Shown: positions 21,032 to 33,211 of the stretch, piece after piece | Numbering within the stretch: the first letter of the stretch is position 1 | How the letters are laid out: every line of letters begins with the position of its first letter | Assembly: GCA_020466095.1 (NCBI GenBank) | Contig: CM035808.1 | Coordinates: 52,632,759-52,696,758 of the forward strand | DNA: 64,000 nt | Direction: 5' to 3' | DNA from: Chlorops oryzae | Taxonomy: Eukaryota > Arthropoda > Insecta > Diptera > Chloropidae | The notes under the pieces: model-generated | The model's database searches: none | What the model saw: only the letters and a program-made list of their open reading frames with translations | Told to the model about the DNA's origin: nothing | Position numbers and translations under genes: made by a program

Positions 21032-22688
21032 TTCAGTTTGTAGCATATGTAGCCCGCAAGATTTTCCATGACATCATAAGCGTAGGACTCCAAAAAAAAT
21101 TCTCCAAAACATCCTGATTTAGACGATAGGTAAGAATATATTTGACACCAAATCTGGACTTTAAATCTTGATGAAGTCCCTTCAGAGCAATACATGACTG
21201 AATTATTCCTAAATTGTATATTTTTATTCAACTGTAAATTTTTTGTAAATACGGTAGTACACCACTTATACTTTTCTGAAAAGGGAGCAAAGCCTTACGA
21301 CCAACGGCTTTCATTTCTTGCATCATTTCTTTCATTTTATCAAGAATTTCATCTTGAGTTTCAAGTGCAAGACCATATGCGTGGCATCTTTTCCTGGTAT
21401 CTGGGTATGGCAGTTTGACGTTCATCACGTCAAACCAATCATTAGTCTAAAATAAGAATCAATTTGTTGGCTCTTATATTATATGAGAGTGCGAAAAGTA
21501 TATACTTACTAATTTAAATAACTGATGGCACTCCTCCCAATTGAAACCTTCAAGAAGGCCAAGACTGGCAGCTCTAGTGATGGCTTGCGCAACGGTATGC
21601 GAGAAGAGTTTTGTGGCAAGCTTAACTTTTTGCCTTTGCGCGTTTGCAACATTGAGATTTGCCTGCGATATTTTGTGGGAAATGCTAAGATCTCCGGAAG
21701 TTATTTCCAACAACTTCGCAATAATATCGGCACCCACTCGCTTTCCATTTATGAAAAAGCCGTTATCGATGAAATGATTCCGGAGTAGTTTTATCATGTG
21801 CGGAACGTCTGCAAACACAAACACCTTTTGATCTTTGAACAAAAACCTGATGATTGCGAATTGAATATACGTTAGATATTTCCAATTAAGTATGTGGGAT
21901 AGAAATAACATTACCATGGCTTCTCTTCTGTTATTCCTAACTCGTTTAACAGGGCTCTGTTACCGCCGCCTAAATCACTTACAATAGACGCAACGGTGTA
22001 GCCGAAAGACTGTAGATTTTCCAGCAGATTATATAAGAGATCGGCAGTCATTTGGCAATCAAAATCGTAGAAAATGTGTTGCTTCCATTTTGCCACTAAT
22101 CCTTAAAAAAAACGTTAGCAAAAATGAAGTTATCAAACATTAAAATTTAGATAACAAACCTCTTATCATTGCTACTTGTACATAGCTTTTAGGAGCAAGT
22201 GTTGAGTCGCTTGGCTTATCGTAGCAGTAAGACTTCATAATTTTCATCTCGTCAAAGCTCAACACACAAATTTTTTGAGCTTCTGTCATGTGTGTTGCAG
22301 CCGACAAAATTTTAAATACTGGCTTTAGCAAGCCGCGACATATGTTAATTTTTTGCGCCCACATCTGCAGCGTACGTACGGATGGAAACGGAAATTTCTT
22401 TCTGTATAATAGCTTATATAGTTTCGCACTGGCTGCATACAAAGTTATAGATTCAGCAATGTCTTTTTCGGTCCATCTTGGCCTCTTAATACCGGCCTTT
22501 AACTTTGCAATTTGGCCTTCGGTAAAAATTCCCAGTAGCTTTTCCTCTAGGTTGCTCAATTCGTATGTGGTCTTGGCTAGTTTGGTTTTCGTCGCTTCCA
22601 AATTGAACTCGTGAATCTTTTCTTGTTTATCCGCTTTCAGTGTTACGGCTTTCAATGCAGCAGCATGATTTCTTCGACCTTTTTTCAA
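21032..22688 (-). pseudogene. P-element transposase, central exons
   Basis: Exons at about 22688-22140, 22096-21911, 21917-21474 and 21428-21040, with short AT-rich introns. Residues seen: GIKRPRWTEKDIAESITLYA, FPFPSVRTLQMWAQKINI, CVLSFDEMKIMKSYCYD, VSDLGGGNRALLNELG, FADVPHMIKLLRNHFIDNG, ITRAASLGLLEGFNWEECHQ. These are hallmarks of P/THAP9 transposases: a leucine-rich dimerisation stretch, then an RNase H-like fold (Asp in SFDEM, SDLGG and FADVPH). The exons look largely open; loss of function comes mainly from the DINE and hAT insertions downstream. Confidence 0.82.
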
Positions 22689-23087
22689 TTCAATGTTCTC
22701 TTTACGAAGGAATTTACTGCAAAGAAATAACGGTATTTATACAAACAAATCAAAATACTATATTTAACATACATACATTTCACTTTTTAGGCTTTCTACT
22801 TCGTTTGCATTATATACGGCAGTTTCTTTACTATCCTTGTTAGGTTTAACATTTTCTAAATTGATTTCTGTAAGCACTGCGATATTTTGAAACGACGAAG
22901 GTGGCTTATTCGATTCGTGTTCCAAAAATAAAAAACAGTCGGTTGCAAGGTTTTCGAAGCTGCTTTCTGTAAGCTCTGCACTATTTTCAAACGGTGAAGG
23001 TGGTATATTTTCAGTTCCTTTAATCGGAGATGGTGGTTTATTGGATTCCTTTTCTAAAAATACAAAACATCAACAAATATTTAGAAA

Positions 23088-23560
23088 TTATATTTTATCA
23101 GAATTTTTATAAATTTTTTCACCATTAAGACTGGATTTGTTTTCATTAAGAAGCGATTCCACAATTTTTTTATTTTGACGCTTCTCAATTCGCTGCTCAC
23201 GTTCAACATAAAGCTTTTCGTTTCCTGTGCACCATTTTTTAAAAGTTGGTACAGCGCCAGACTTTAAGAATCTCTTCTTCGTAAATCCTAAAGCCAATAA
23301 AGAAGAACGGCGTAAAAAAGTACTTCCATGTTTACTTTTGTTATTTATTTACCCATTTCATACTGCAAATTGTTTTCAAAAGCATCCGAAGTGAAATGTT
23401 CCATGCAAATATGGGATGTTTTTGGGTTGAATTTTTCTTTGCGGCAACAGAAGCTAATCCACTGCTTTTGTAAAGCATTATCAGCAGGGAACCTAAAAAA
23501 ACTTATAGCATGCACTTTCGACTTATTGCAGTTTCCACAATTTTTCACAGCACACCGCAT
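23088..23560 (-). CDS. THAP DNA-binding domain exons of the P transposase
   Basis: The first exon starts at ATG 23560 (MRCAVKNCGN) with the C2CH zinc pattern: Cys3, Cys8, then CMEHF at about 23395. The next frame (23297 downward) continues with GFTKKRFLKSGAVPTF, the AVPTIF box that closes a THAP domain. The domain binds the transposon ends. It is near the right TIR of the P-like element, as expected for the 5' end of its gene. Confidence 0.85.
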
Positions 23561-23817
23561 TTTTAGTTTTTATTAAATTTTTCACAAATTAAACTTCACT
23601 TTTGAAAGAACTTTCATACAACACAAAACGCATGTGGTCGACAGTGACGTTGCAAACAGCTGATTCGACTGAACAAAATAACGGAGCTGCGCACGGGGGA
23701 ATCTTGTTTATTTGATTCATGGTACCTCCTAGGCAGTTGCTGTAGAAGCAAAAACTACTCGTATTGCATCGATCTGTCGAGGGTTTCATCTTGTACTCTT
23801 TTTCCCGAGACACCCTG

Positions 23818-24178
23818 TAGAAACAATATTAAAATGATTTTTTTTGGTATTGAATTAATATTGGATTCATATTAAACTATATTGTTGTCTTATTGAATTG
23901 ATGTGGAAAAATTAGTGATTTAATATTGGATTCATATTGAACTATATTGTTGTCTTATTGAAGTAATGTGGGATAATTATTGATTAAATATTGTTTTAAT
24001 TCTGTAAGATAAAATTTGAAAAAAATTTAACTAACTTTTATAACATGAAAACTAAACAAACGATTCTTAAGACCTTCACTCACCTGTGTAAAACATTGAA
24101 GTAAAATAATTTTCAACACAAATATTTTTCAACAAGAATTTATTAGCATTTTCAGGCATTATTTTTCATGACTAATAA
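23818..24178. other. CMC element subterminal repeats and 3' UTR
   Basis: Repeated TTGAATTAATATTGG, TTGAATTGATGTGG, TTGAAGTAATGTGG and TTCATATTRAACTATATTGTTG blocks, the same motif class as in 12260-12380 and 38200-38450. Such clustered subterminal repeats serve as transposase binding sites in CACTA elements; that role here is inferred. Confidence 0.6.
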
Positions 24179-24461
24179 CTAAAAATATTTATTTCCAACA
24201 TAAGTTTTGCCATTGCATAATGGATATAAATGAAGAGGCGAAGCGTTTAAATCTGAAAGTAGTTTTACTTCAAAACAATCTATTAAGGATCCAACTTCAT
24301 ATGCTTGGAAATGGGCAAAGAAGTTTTTAATCAGCAGTTGTTGACATAATATATAAGCTTTACTATTTTGAAACAAAAACCTTTTGATTTTATAGAGTTT
24401 AAATGTGGTGCTATGTAACTTAGTGGACAAATAATAATTTTGTTTGTATTTTGTTCCATTA
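24179..24461 (-). pseudogene. C-terminal codons of the CMC element gene 1
   Basis: The minus frame ends at TAA just below 24182 (NGKTYVGNKYF). Its upstream side at 24461 is split from 28198 by the CACTA-ended copy 2; dropping the insert and one TAA copy joins SSYELIY to the Asn codon and GTKYKQNYYLSTKL. The segment has FLFQNSKAYILCQQ and FQAYEVGSLIDCFEV, like the C-terminal part of MHD-EGV transposase-like proteins. Confidence 0.7.
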
Positions 24462-24876
24462 CACTAGTTTACAATAGTTTTTGAGATATGGGCAAAAAAC
24501 GTGTTTTTTGGGTACTTTACGAGATTTTTCCAAATAACTCCAAAACGGCTCGTCTAAACAAAATAAATTTTTATCAATGTGAAGCAGAAAACTTTCCCCT
24601 TTGCAACGATATATCATTTGTTACAATCGGTGTCTTAGTTTTTGAGCTATAGGCATTTGAACTTGAAAAAAGTTGACTTTTTTGGGTTTTTTTGAATTTT
24701 TAAAATTTTATTTTAACTTTTAAGTACTCAAAAAATTTTTCAATTTTTTTCCGGTAACTAAAAATGATAAACATATATTTAGCATATACAAAAAACTAAA
24801 TTTCGTCCAAATCGGTTGAAAAATAAAGAAGTTATTAGAGATTTTCCAAATTTACTCAAATTTTAGTACTCGTATG

Positions 24877-27633
24877 TTATGTAAAAATTTGATTATTGCT
24901 TTCAGCAATATTGAAATAGGTCCGTTTGGTTTTAGTTCTACGACGTCTATGTTCCGTTGAATCCTCACGTATTTGCATCCAGCAATAGTCAGCCAACATA
25001 CCCTCATCCCAAAAGCCCTCATACCACTTTTCTATTGCTGCGATGTCCTGGTGGAACCTCTCACCTTGTTCGTCGCTTTCAGCCCCAAAATTTTCGAGAA
25101 AGGATTCCAAATGGCTGTGGAGGAAGTGCATTTTTAATGACATACGTGCACCTGTAAAATTGTGTTATCGATTTGTAAGTAAATTTACAAAAAAAAAAAC
25201 ATTTTAGATATCAAATTGATGAATCGTATCTTACTTACCTATGGCATGAAAATTATCCAGCATTTGTTGGACTATTTGGTGGTAGTTGTCGCTCTTTTTG
25301 TTTCCTAAAAAGCCTTTTGCAACCTCTTCAAGGGAACTCCAAGCTATTGATTCATTACAACTCAAAGTTTTTACAAAGTTTGCGTCAGCGAACAACTTTC
25401 TGATTTGAGAACCCGTAAATATGCCGGCTTTAACTTTTTCAACTGATAATTTCGGAAACTTCGTCCTTAAATATTTCAGACCTTCACTATCCGGATCTTT
25501 AGCCAAAGCTCTTACAAAATTTTTCATTAATCCCAGCTTAATATGTAATGCTGGAAATATAACTTTTGTCGCATCGACCAGATTTTCTTCGATTACGTTA
25601 CACTTTCCCAGTTCATATTTTTCGCGCTTGGGCCAAACACGTTGGTTGAAGTGATCCTTGTCTGCTCTGCTGTCCCACAGGCACAGGAAGCAGCTGTATT
25701 TTGTGTAGCCGCCCTGTAGACCAGTGAGTATGGCTACGACTTTTAAGTCACAGCATATTTTCCAATTGAAGGATTTGTAGTTTATTAATTCAAGAAGCTT
25801 TTTCAGGCTTTGATATGATTCTTTTGCATGCGTCGAATGTCCAATGGGAATAGATGGCTTTTCATTACCATTATGTAGCAAAACAGCTTTTAAACTGTAG
25901 GGGAGAGGTGTGTACCTTAGACCGATTGTACCTCGGTCCGAGTGTCGATTCCCGCTCAACCACTGCATATACATGCAAATGTTCTTCTATGGAATGTTCC
26001 ACTCACGCTGCTATTTGACTTAAAATTGCTGTATAGTGTCAAGCTATACAGACAAGTGGAAAAAGGCGAAAAAAAATTTTTTGTGCAAAAAAGTATTTTT
26101 TTTTAAGGCGAATGCAAAAGCTTTGGTGCACAACTCAATCGAAATTTTCGAATTCTACAAATAAATCATAAAAATTTTACTTATTTTCAAAACATAGCAT
26201 GAGTTCTTTTTTTGTGTTGATTCCAAAATATGAATTTTTAGATGATATTTTTTAAAACAACAGGAAGGTGTACCTCGGACATATACTTACAAGTGTACCT
26301 TGGACCGGTCCAAGGTACAAATTTTAGATGAATATTGGCTTGCTGTTTCTTATTTTGATCGAATTTAGAAAATTGTCTCTCTTTTCTTCAGAAAATAACG
26401 GAAAATAACGAAAAACCATACCGAAAAGAGTTTCGAAAGAAAATATTCAATTTCAAGATGATTTATAGAGCCTGATTTAAGCGTAGAAAATGATTCATCC
26501 ATCTCAAGCCTTTTCCGCCGAGAAAAAAGGAAGACTAAAATACTTTCCGTTTTTAACAATGTTACATATGCAAATAAACGAGTATTTTTAATTTCTTACA
26601 TACTTGCTACGAATTTACTCCTTTTATTTTATGCGGTCCAAGGTACACATACCAAAGGACCATGGTACACTTCCATGGTGTACCTTGAACCGTTTTGGAT
26701 TGGTATGGTAAAAGTAGTTTTTCTATTTATTGGTAAGGAGGAGAAAAATAAATGACTCGTTATTTAATGTCGGAAGGATATGAGAGAGTTTATATAAAAA
26801 AAAAACTAACGAAAACATCCTGCAAAATTTTCTAGATTGAAAAATGTGAAATCCGGACCAAGGTACACACCTCTCCACTATTTGCTTGCGTCGATGAAAA
26901 GCCTCCAATCAGAAGAATCATGTTTTTCTCCAAACGCAGCAAACAACCCAGTAATATTTTTGCAAACGCAGAAGTCTTCTGTTCTTGAAAAATACGCACG
27001 AAACTTTTGGGATCGATTGCGATAGTACGAAATTTGCGTTTCTGGTGTCAAAAATCCGCGTTCTTTCATTCGCGAAGCGAGTAGTTCTGAGTATTCCTTT
27101 GTCAAGTTCAGATCACGACACCAATCATTCAATTCTATTTGATTCAACGGCTTATCTTTTTTTTCACAATCATCGCTTTCAGTTTCCGAGTCCAAATCTG
27201 AATCTGTTCGTGCTGTTGGGGGCTCCCGTTTTTGATGTTGAGGAGAATGCGGTGCAGTTTTTGTAACCGATCTGATGTCGGGATATATTGCCTTTCGAAA
27301 CTTTCCTCCTTGAATTTTCGTTAAGCAGAAGTAGCAATCGTTTAAATGATCCACTTGTTCCCTCCATAAAACTGGCCTTCCAAATGGCAAGTTCTTTTTC
27401 CTTCCTTTTCCAAATTCGATCAATCGGACGGAACACCTGATGCAAACTGAACTAGGAGTCCATGCCTTATCTAAGTGCTTTGCTCGAATCCCAAAATACC
27501 TTTCATAGTTGACAAGGATTTGTTTTGTAAGGTTTCTTTTTGAATTTTTATTAAATATGTATAGGCCGCAAACATAACAAAATGAATTTGGAGAAAAAAT
27601 ACACATTTTTAAATCAAACCTTTCCACAAGCAC
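24877..27633 (-). pseudogene. Transposase-like protein of the CACTA-ended family
   Basis: The N-terminal piece 27633-26880 has a zinc-rich region (CYVCGLYIF, CIRCSVRL, HLNDCYFCL), an acidic linker and EEWRLFID-like end (SSDWRLFIDASK). The frame is broken by the TA-flanked insert; removing it and one TA restores a Tyr codon and the frame continues YSLKAVLLHNG...SIPIGHS at 25898. The core follows (25898-25231): CCDLKVVAILTGLQGGYTKY, CFLCLWDSR, FPALHIKLGLMKNFV. After an intron comes 25143-24877: MSLKMHFLHSHLESF, GERFHQDI. The family is common in insect genomes without a functional name. The acidic residues for catalysis are probably in CDLK and LWDSR, but I cannot prove this. Confidence 0.72.
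25900..26878. mobile_element. TA-flanked non-autonomous element filled with GGTCCAAGGTACAC motifs ('X3')
   Basis: 979 bp with inverted ends GGGGAGAGGTGTGTACCTT / GTGGAGAGGTGTGTACCTT (inward), flanked by TA at 25898-25899 and 26879-26880. The end motif GTGTACCTTGGACC recurs inside in both orientations: about 25909, 25929, 26270, 26291-26320, 26634, 26657, 26683 and 26855. The TA duplication and TIR suggest a Tc1/mariner-type MITE. No coding. Confidence 0.78.
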
Positions 27634-28197
27634 TTTTTCGCAAAGAGAAAACTGTATGGGAATGTCAAAAATCTAACGGGATTACTGTTATTTTTCTAAC
27701 ATATGTGCTTGGACTTACGCAGTGGCTTCACTAGCTTTAACCTCAAATGACATTTTGTTAAATCTTAAAACTTACAAAACTACTTTATCATTTTTAGTTA
27801 CCGAAAAAAAATAAAAAAAATTTTTTAGTACTTAAAAGTTAAAATGAAAATTTGAAAATTCAAAAAAAACCCAAAAAAGTTAACTTTTTTCAAGTTCAAA
27901 TGCCTATAGCTCAAAAACTAAGACACCGATTGTAACAAATGATATATCGTTGCAAAGGGGAAAGTTTTTTGCTTCATATTGATAAAAATTTAATTTGTTT
28001 AGACGAGCCGTTTTGGAGTTATTTGGAAAAATCTCGTAAAGTACCCAAAAAACACGTTTTTTGCCCATATCTCAAAAACTATTCTTTGGGAAAAAGAAAC
28101 GGATGCCATTTTCGTGATCAGCGACCCCAATTTAGTCTAAAAACCATCATTTCGTCTCTGCTCTCGCGAAAGTTTTAAATTCTGTAAACTAGTGTTA

Positions 28198-29178
28198 TAG
28201 ATGAGTTCATAAGAAGACTGTATTCTTTTTAGGTCGACGCCGCATGAGTGAATAACTTTGGAGAAATATTGATCTTTTGTTAAATCAATTAATTCTGGTG
28301 ATTCTTATGTAATGAAAGGTTCTATTCCATTTTCATTGTCTAATAAAAACTTGGAAAACTTTATTCCCGATTTTATAGCTATAGAATAAGGTGGGTTTAT
28401 TCTTGAGGTTGTGTTGTTAAAATATGCCTTAGCCTCTCTGTGTTTTGCTTCAAACCGCATTGACCAAACATATTTCAAGGGCCAACATTTGTTTATGGCC
28501 GCACCATAATGCACAAGGAAGTGGTGCTTAGGCTTTAGCGCGCCATAAATTTTAATATATTTTGAATGGCGTGCCTCAATTAAGTCTCTTAAGACAAATC
28601 AGTCGTCGTTGGAGTATGTTATGTTGGTCTTAAAATATAATCAATGATTTGCAATAAAAGTATAAGGACTTCCCAGTGAATATAAGAGACAGGAACTTAA
28701 TCTCCTTTCATGAGTGGTAAGAAATGAACGAAACATTTTGTTTCACTTGCAGTCATTTTTAAATTGAATGATTTCAATCTCTCGATTTGCAAAGCCAAAG
28801 AATTGTTACCAATTCCCGTTTCACCGAAAGGGAAAAGTTGCTTTCTACTATTTATTTGATCTATGCGTATAACGTTTTCATTTATGAGGCCCAACAATAT
28901 ATTGCAGATATCATAGGAAGAAATTCCTTCAAAAACGCCATGCATTATATCAAAGCAGAAATTTTCTGTGACGTGAAAATTGTTTAGTCTGTTAAAAATG
29001 CAATTAGACTTTATTCCAGTTTCTTTGAAATTGTCTTTTAAGAGATCTTCGTTATAGTTTGTTTTATTTCGCAAAAACTGTTCATACTGCCTTACATCAC
29101 TTTTCATTTCATCTTTCGTTCTTGTGCAAACGCGACAAAATCGTTTAGAAATAAAAGACTGAACATTACCAAAAGCAG
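28198..29178 (-). pseudogene. CMC element gene 1, transposase-like core
   Basis: From the Transib insertion downward: SFISKRFCRVC, the diagnostic FCFDIMHGVFEGISSYDIC (about 28960-28900), GLINENVIRIDQINSRKQ, FPFGETG, LKMTASETKCFVHFLPL. After a gap near 28690 come HHFLVHYGAAINKCWPLKY and MRFEAKHREAKAYFN, then TAA at 28305-28307 inside an otherwise matching frame. MHxxxEG is related to the transposase block of CACTA-type Tnp2 proteins and is common in unnamed animal transposon proteins. It is cut at both sides by insertions. Confidence 0.7.
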
Positions 29179-29183
29179 CATTG

Positions 29184-31958
29184 CACAGTGGTTCCGCCGT
29201 AGGTCATAAATGCAAAACTGCTTCTATCAAAAATCGACTACTTAGTTACCCGTAACGATGGACCGATTACCAATCTACAAAAATATATCAATAACTCATC
29301 TTTTCATATAAATTTCATTTCAATTTTTCCAATCGAAGTGAATGCATTGTTACTTTAAAAAAGCTTATCAGAGACTTATTAATACGTTATTGTTTGTCCA
29401 GTTGTAAGTTCCACCCAATTTCTTTGCTTGCGAACAATCTTATGGTATGGATTTCCAAAAGGAAGGTATGTTTCTACTATTTTGACACGTTTTATAATTT
29501 TTTGGCGATTCATAACTTGTTGTTTTTGCGTGATAGTATACACAAAATATTATAAAAATTTTTGTCTAAAGGCGAACTTTTCGAAGTCCTGCAGCTTTTA
29601 TCCCGGCATATCCCAGGTTCTCACTTACTTTTAAATAATCGACGATATGTATATTTTCACAAAACAAAGGTTTCACGTGCCGAGGTTTGCCCATACAGCT
29701 GCTATATAACCTCGAAAGTACGGATAACGAAATGTAATTCAAAAAAAAATTTTTTTTTTTAGGTACTCTGATTAAGTGCACGTTTTCAAGGCTGAAATTT
29801 TTTGAAATTTGGACTTCCATCCAGGGTTGCATTTCCACAAAGCATCATTACGTGCTTAAAACTATTTTGGACAATCTGGAGGAGGTTGATAATATAGATT
29901 GCGCTGCTTTAGACAGCAAGATATACAGTTTATGCAAAAGCACTGAGAAGTTTTGGAAAAGTGTTCATAGAACTAAATTAACTTTTTTGGAGAAATATGA
30001 TGATTGGCTTGGTAAAATCGAATGCGTGGAATTAATAATAAGCAATGAGGAGCAAAGTCAAAGCAGCGTAGACAACTCGGAACTTGCACTGTCTCGCGGT
30101 CGCCCCAGGAAAGATTTTTCCGACCTGTCGAGGAGATCGAAACGTCGACGATTGGCAGAACTACATAAAGTCGACAACTCTGCTGTTAATGCCCTACTAA
30201 GTGCTTCTGCTGGATCATCAAATACCAGCTTAAAAAAGGATATAAGTGCGGACGAGGTGTTATCACTTTTGGTTGAGACAAAGCTGACAAAGCATCAGTA
30301 CTTATTAATTAGGGACTTTATAAACAGTAAAACTGAATGCCATATTTTACTATCTTACCGAAGTATATTAACTGCTAAAAAGAAATGCTACCCCGAAAAT
30401 GTATCAATCTCAAAATGTAAAGCTGAAGTTGATTTGCAATGCTTGTTAGATCATACAGCTTCTAGAATACTTGAGTCTCAAAAAGATGTATTGGATAGGG
30501 TGCCATTGGAATCCACAAATGGTTTATCCTTAATAGGTAAATGGGGATTTGATGGCAGTACTGGTCAAAGTCAATATAAACAGGGTTTTTTAGACTCTTC
30601 GAGTGAACATGACGACAGTAGTTTATTTGTCACTTCCTATGCTCCACTTCAGTTAATAGTAAATTCAGAATCAGATGACATTATACTTTGGAAAAATCCC
30701 CGCCCGTCTTCCACAAGATACTGCAGACCTATACGATTTCAATTTTTGAAAGAAAGTTCGACAGTATCTAAAGAAGAGGAGGCTTTTTTTAGAAATAAGA
30801 TTAATAATTTGACACCAACAATTTTTAGTATAAGCAACCGTGATTTCCACGTCAGGCATTCCCTGCAGTTAACTATGGTTGATGGAAAAATATGTTCTGC
30901 TTTGAGTGAATCGTCATCCTGTAAGTGTTATATTTGTGGAGCAACACCAAAAGAAATGAACAAAATAGATCTATGCTTACAAAAGCCGAATATTGAAAGT
31001 CGATATGAATTTGGCCTTTCTCCATTGCACTCATGGATCCGCTTCTTCGAATATTTTATTCATCTCTCCTATAAAATTGGTGTTCAAAAGTGGCAAGTTA
31101 GGTTGGATAAAGAGAAGAAACAGGTATCAGACAGGAAATTGTATGTGCAGAATCAGTTCAAAATAAGGTTAGGTTTATTAGTAGACAAACCTCGAAGTGG
31201 TGGAAGCGGGACATCGAACGATGGAAATACAGCAAGAAAATTTTTCAAACATTCTGCAGTCTCTGCCGAAATTACGGGCCTAAATAAAAATTTGATTGAT
31301 CGCTGTTCTACAATTTTACAAGCGTTGTCATCAGGATTTAATATTAATTTCGAAAAGTTTAATGAATATGCTTTGGAAACCGCGCGCCTTTTGGTTCAGG
31401 AGTATCCATGGTACAATCTTCCGGCTTCCGTCCACAAAGTCCTCATTCACGGTGCTGATGTGGCTCAGTATGCTTTATTATCTATAGGAGAGTTATCTGA
31501 AGAGGCAGCTGAGTCTAACAATAAAAATTATAAGGCATTTAGGCGAGATCATACTCGAAAATTTTCCAGAGAGATCACGAATACGGACTTAATGAACAGA
31601 CTTTTACTTAACTCTGATCCGTTTATCACTGGTCTTCGTAAACTACCTCGTAAGAAATTGACTATGATCCCTAGGCAAGTTATAGATTTACTTAAAGTAT
31701 AAATATTGTAAGTATTATGTTGAAATTAAACAAATAATATTCATTTAATGTTTGTGTATAAGAATGTTACATAAAATCATATTTTCCTGCGATTTCTGTT
31801 TCTCTGTAGGGTGTGAAAGTGACAGCAGGATACTGAATTTTTGACACAATATTGCCAATGTATACGGCAGTTACCCTACCAAATTTCATATTTCTTACTT
31901 GTTTCGTTCGCTCAAAAATGATTATTGACCGCACCTCCCTACAAGCGGAACCACTGTG
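29184..31958 (+). mobile_element. Transib transposon, apparently full length
   Basis: 2775 bp with inverted ends CACAGTGGTTCCGC (29184) and its complement ending 31958, and a perfect 5-bp duplication CATTG (29179-29183 and 31959-31963). CACAGTG is identical to the RSS heptamer consensus used by RAG. It carries a long transposase frame. It split the coding region of CMC gene 1; removing it and one CATTG joins LLVGDNLAVN with AFGNVQSF. Confidence 0.93.
29562..31702 (+). CDS. Transib transposase (RAG1-related)
   Basis: The main frame is open from about 29762 (after a TTTTAG acceptor-like site) to TAA at 31702, with more than 640 codons. A separate frame at 29562-29760 (SKGELFEVLQLLSRH) may be an upstream exon; the join is unresolved. 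Numbering from codon 29852: Asp234 in KWGFDGSTG and Asp344 in TMVDG are 110 apart, close to RAG1 D600/D708. The acidic end of the triad lies in SEEAAESNNK (Glu551 or 554). Zinc ligands are C359-X2-C362 (CYIC) and H528-X4-H533, as in RAG1/Transib. No stop lies in the main frame. The protein would cut at CACAGTG ends with 5-bp staggers. Confidence 0.85.
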
Positions 31959-31963
31959 CATTG

Positions 31964-33205
31964 ACAGCCAAATTATCTCCTACTAACAGACCTAGGATAA
32001 AGTGTACTTTACGCATCTCGTTATTAAGAACAATCTCCAAAAATTCTTCAAGAATCTTTAAATTTTCTACGAGATGATGCAATGATTTTTCATATCCATT
32101 AGCTTTTAAATCAGTACTAGATATGAATGCTGCATGGAAAATGAAATCAAGCTTCGACAGTTAATACTGCGACATAGTGGGGAAACTGAAGCAGCATCCA
32201 CATATAGAGAAAGTATGTGAACCGAGGGCGTTATTGATTTGAAAATCGTCAAAGTACAGAATATACGAAATCATCAAAGCTGAACGAAGTTGCGAATTAA
32301 TTGCTTGAAAGATTTCACCGTTGCAGAAATTTTGCAAAAGCATTTCTTGAGAACACCGCCTTGTATTTTCCAAAGTAGCATTTAAGAGATTTGGTATACT
32401 AAAAATTGCTTTGAATTCAAAACATAGTGGCATAATGTAGATATTAGAAGATATTGATGCCAAAACGGGATTCCCATGTGCAGTGTTTGGAGCTATTGAT
32501 TGTTTTAAGATCATTGATTGTGGATCCTCATACAATTTTAATTTTTTAAGCATTTTAAAAAGTTTATGTTCAGATATATCTTGGAATGGATTTTTACAAA
32601 ATTGTAGCAGAGAAGTAATATCATTACGATCCTCAAGCAAATTGTGGTTATCTAAAACAGATTCTATCGAAGAAGACATGACTGAAAGTAGGGATGCTAT
32701 CATATTTTGGATTTCAATTACAGTTTTCTTTGGCATGGAGTTTTTGCTGTATAAATTTAGAGACAAATTTAATCCCTTCTTTCTTAAACGTTCAGTAATA
32801 TTAATTTGTGAATGTTGGTCTACTTGCGTTTCCATAAGATTGAATGTTGCACGGTGGTCAGTCGATATAGGAAATGGAATTTTTTGTTCCGACGATGAAG
32901 TTGGGAAATCAAAAACGGAAGTTGGATCAAATGCATTCAAGGCTGGGAAAATTTCCTCAGAATTTGACGTGCAACATAAATTAAAAGAGTTATAATCTGA
33001 ACTTATTGATGGCGTATCTGTCATCCTTAATAATGTGTGTTGCTTTTCCAAATGAATTCGAAAAGTTGGTTAAAATTTGATTACATTTCTCTTGTTTGCA
33101 TTGCAGTTTAATTCCTTTTGCCGACAATAAATGATCCCTCTTAAAATGACGAATCAAATCAGAAGGCTCTGGAAATGGTCTATGACATTTGAAACACTCA
33201 TACAT
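31964..33205 (-). pseudogene. CMC element gene 1, N-terminal C2H2 finger and middle region
   Basis: Starts at ATG 33205 with one C2H2 finger (YECFKCHRPFPEPSDLIRHF, closing His four residues on). A frame change near 33000-33050 (splice or frameshift) leads to a long Ser/Leu-rich region 32990-32161 (LSVMSSSIESVLDNHN, DPQSMILKQSIAPN, GNPVLASISSNIYIMPL). SKLDFIFHAAFISS, LNNEMRKVHFILGLLVGDNL follow down to the Transib site. C2H2 start plus later VxFxLGLxVGDNL and MHxxxEG blocks form one protein type. It lies just downstream of the SAM gene on the same strand. Confidence 0.68.
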
Positions 33206-33211
33206 AGTGAA

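Larger units (their letters stand above)
12390..23817 (-). mobile_element. P-element-superfamily transposon with long TIRs and three nested elements
   Basis: Inverted ends of about 95 bp: left CAGCGTGTCCCGGGAAAAAG at 12390, right (inverted) CAGGGTGTCTCGGGAAAAAG ending 23817, with matching interiors up to CTAGGAGGTACC. It encodes a THAP-domain P transposase on the minus strand (23560 to 15453). It is interrupted by a CACTA-ended element (12882-14920), a hAT (15774-19943) and a DINE (19972-21031). Without these it would be about 4.2 kb. I could not see a convincing 8-bp target duplication. Confidence 0.78.
24462..28194 (-). mobile_element. CACTA-ended DNA transposon, copy 2 (fuller copy)
   Basis: 3733 bp with ends CACTAGTTTACA and TGTAAACTAGTG, flanked by 3-bp TTA (24459-24461 and 28195-28197). 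The outer ~400 bp are inverted repeats (24475-24860 against 28175-27770). It encodes the family protein on the minus strand and is interrupted by a TA-flanked element at 25900-26878. It landed in the coding sequence of CMC gene 1. The ends plus the TWA duplication fit a CMC relative; I could not assign the subfamily. Confidence 0.85.

Noticed and set aside
12382..23825. 8-bp target duplication for the P-like element
   Set aside because: AAAATATA on the left and TAGAAACA on the right do not match well enough to claim it.
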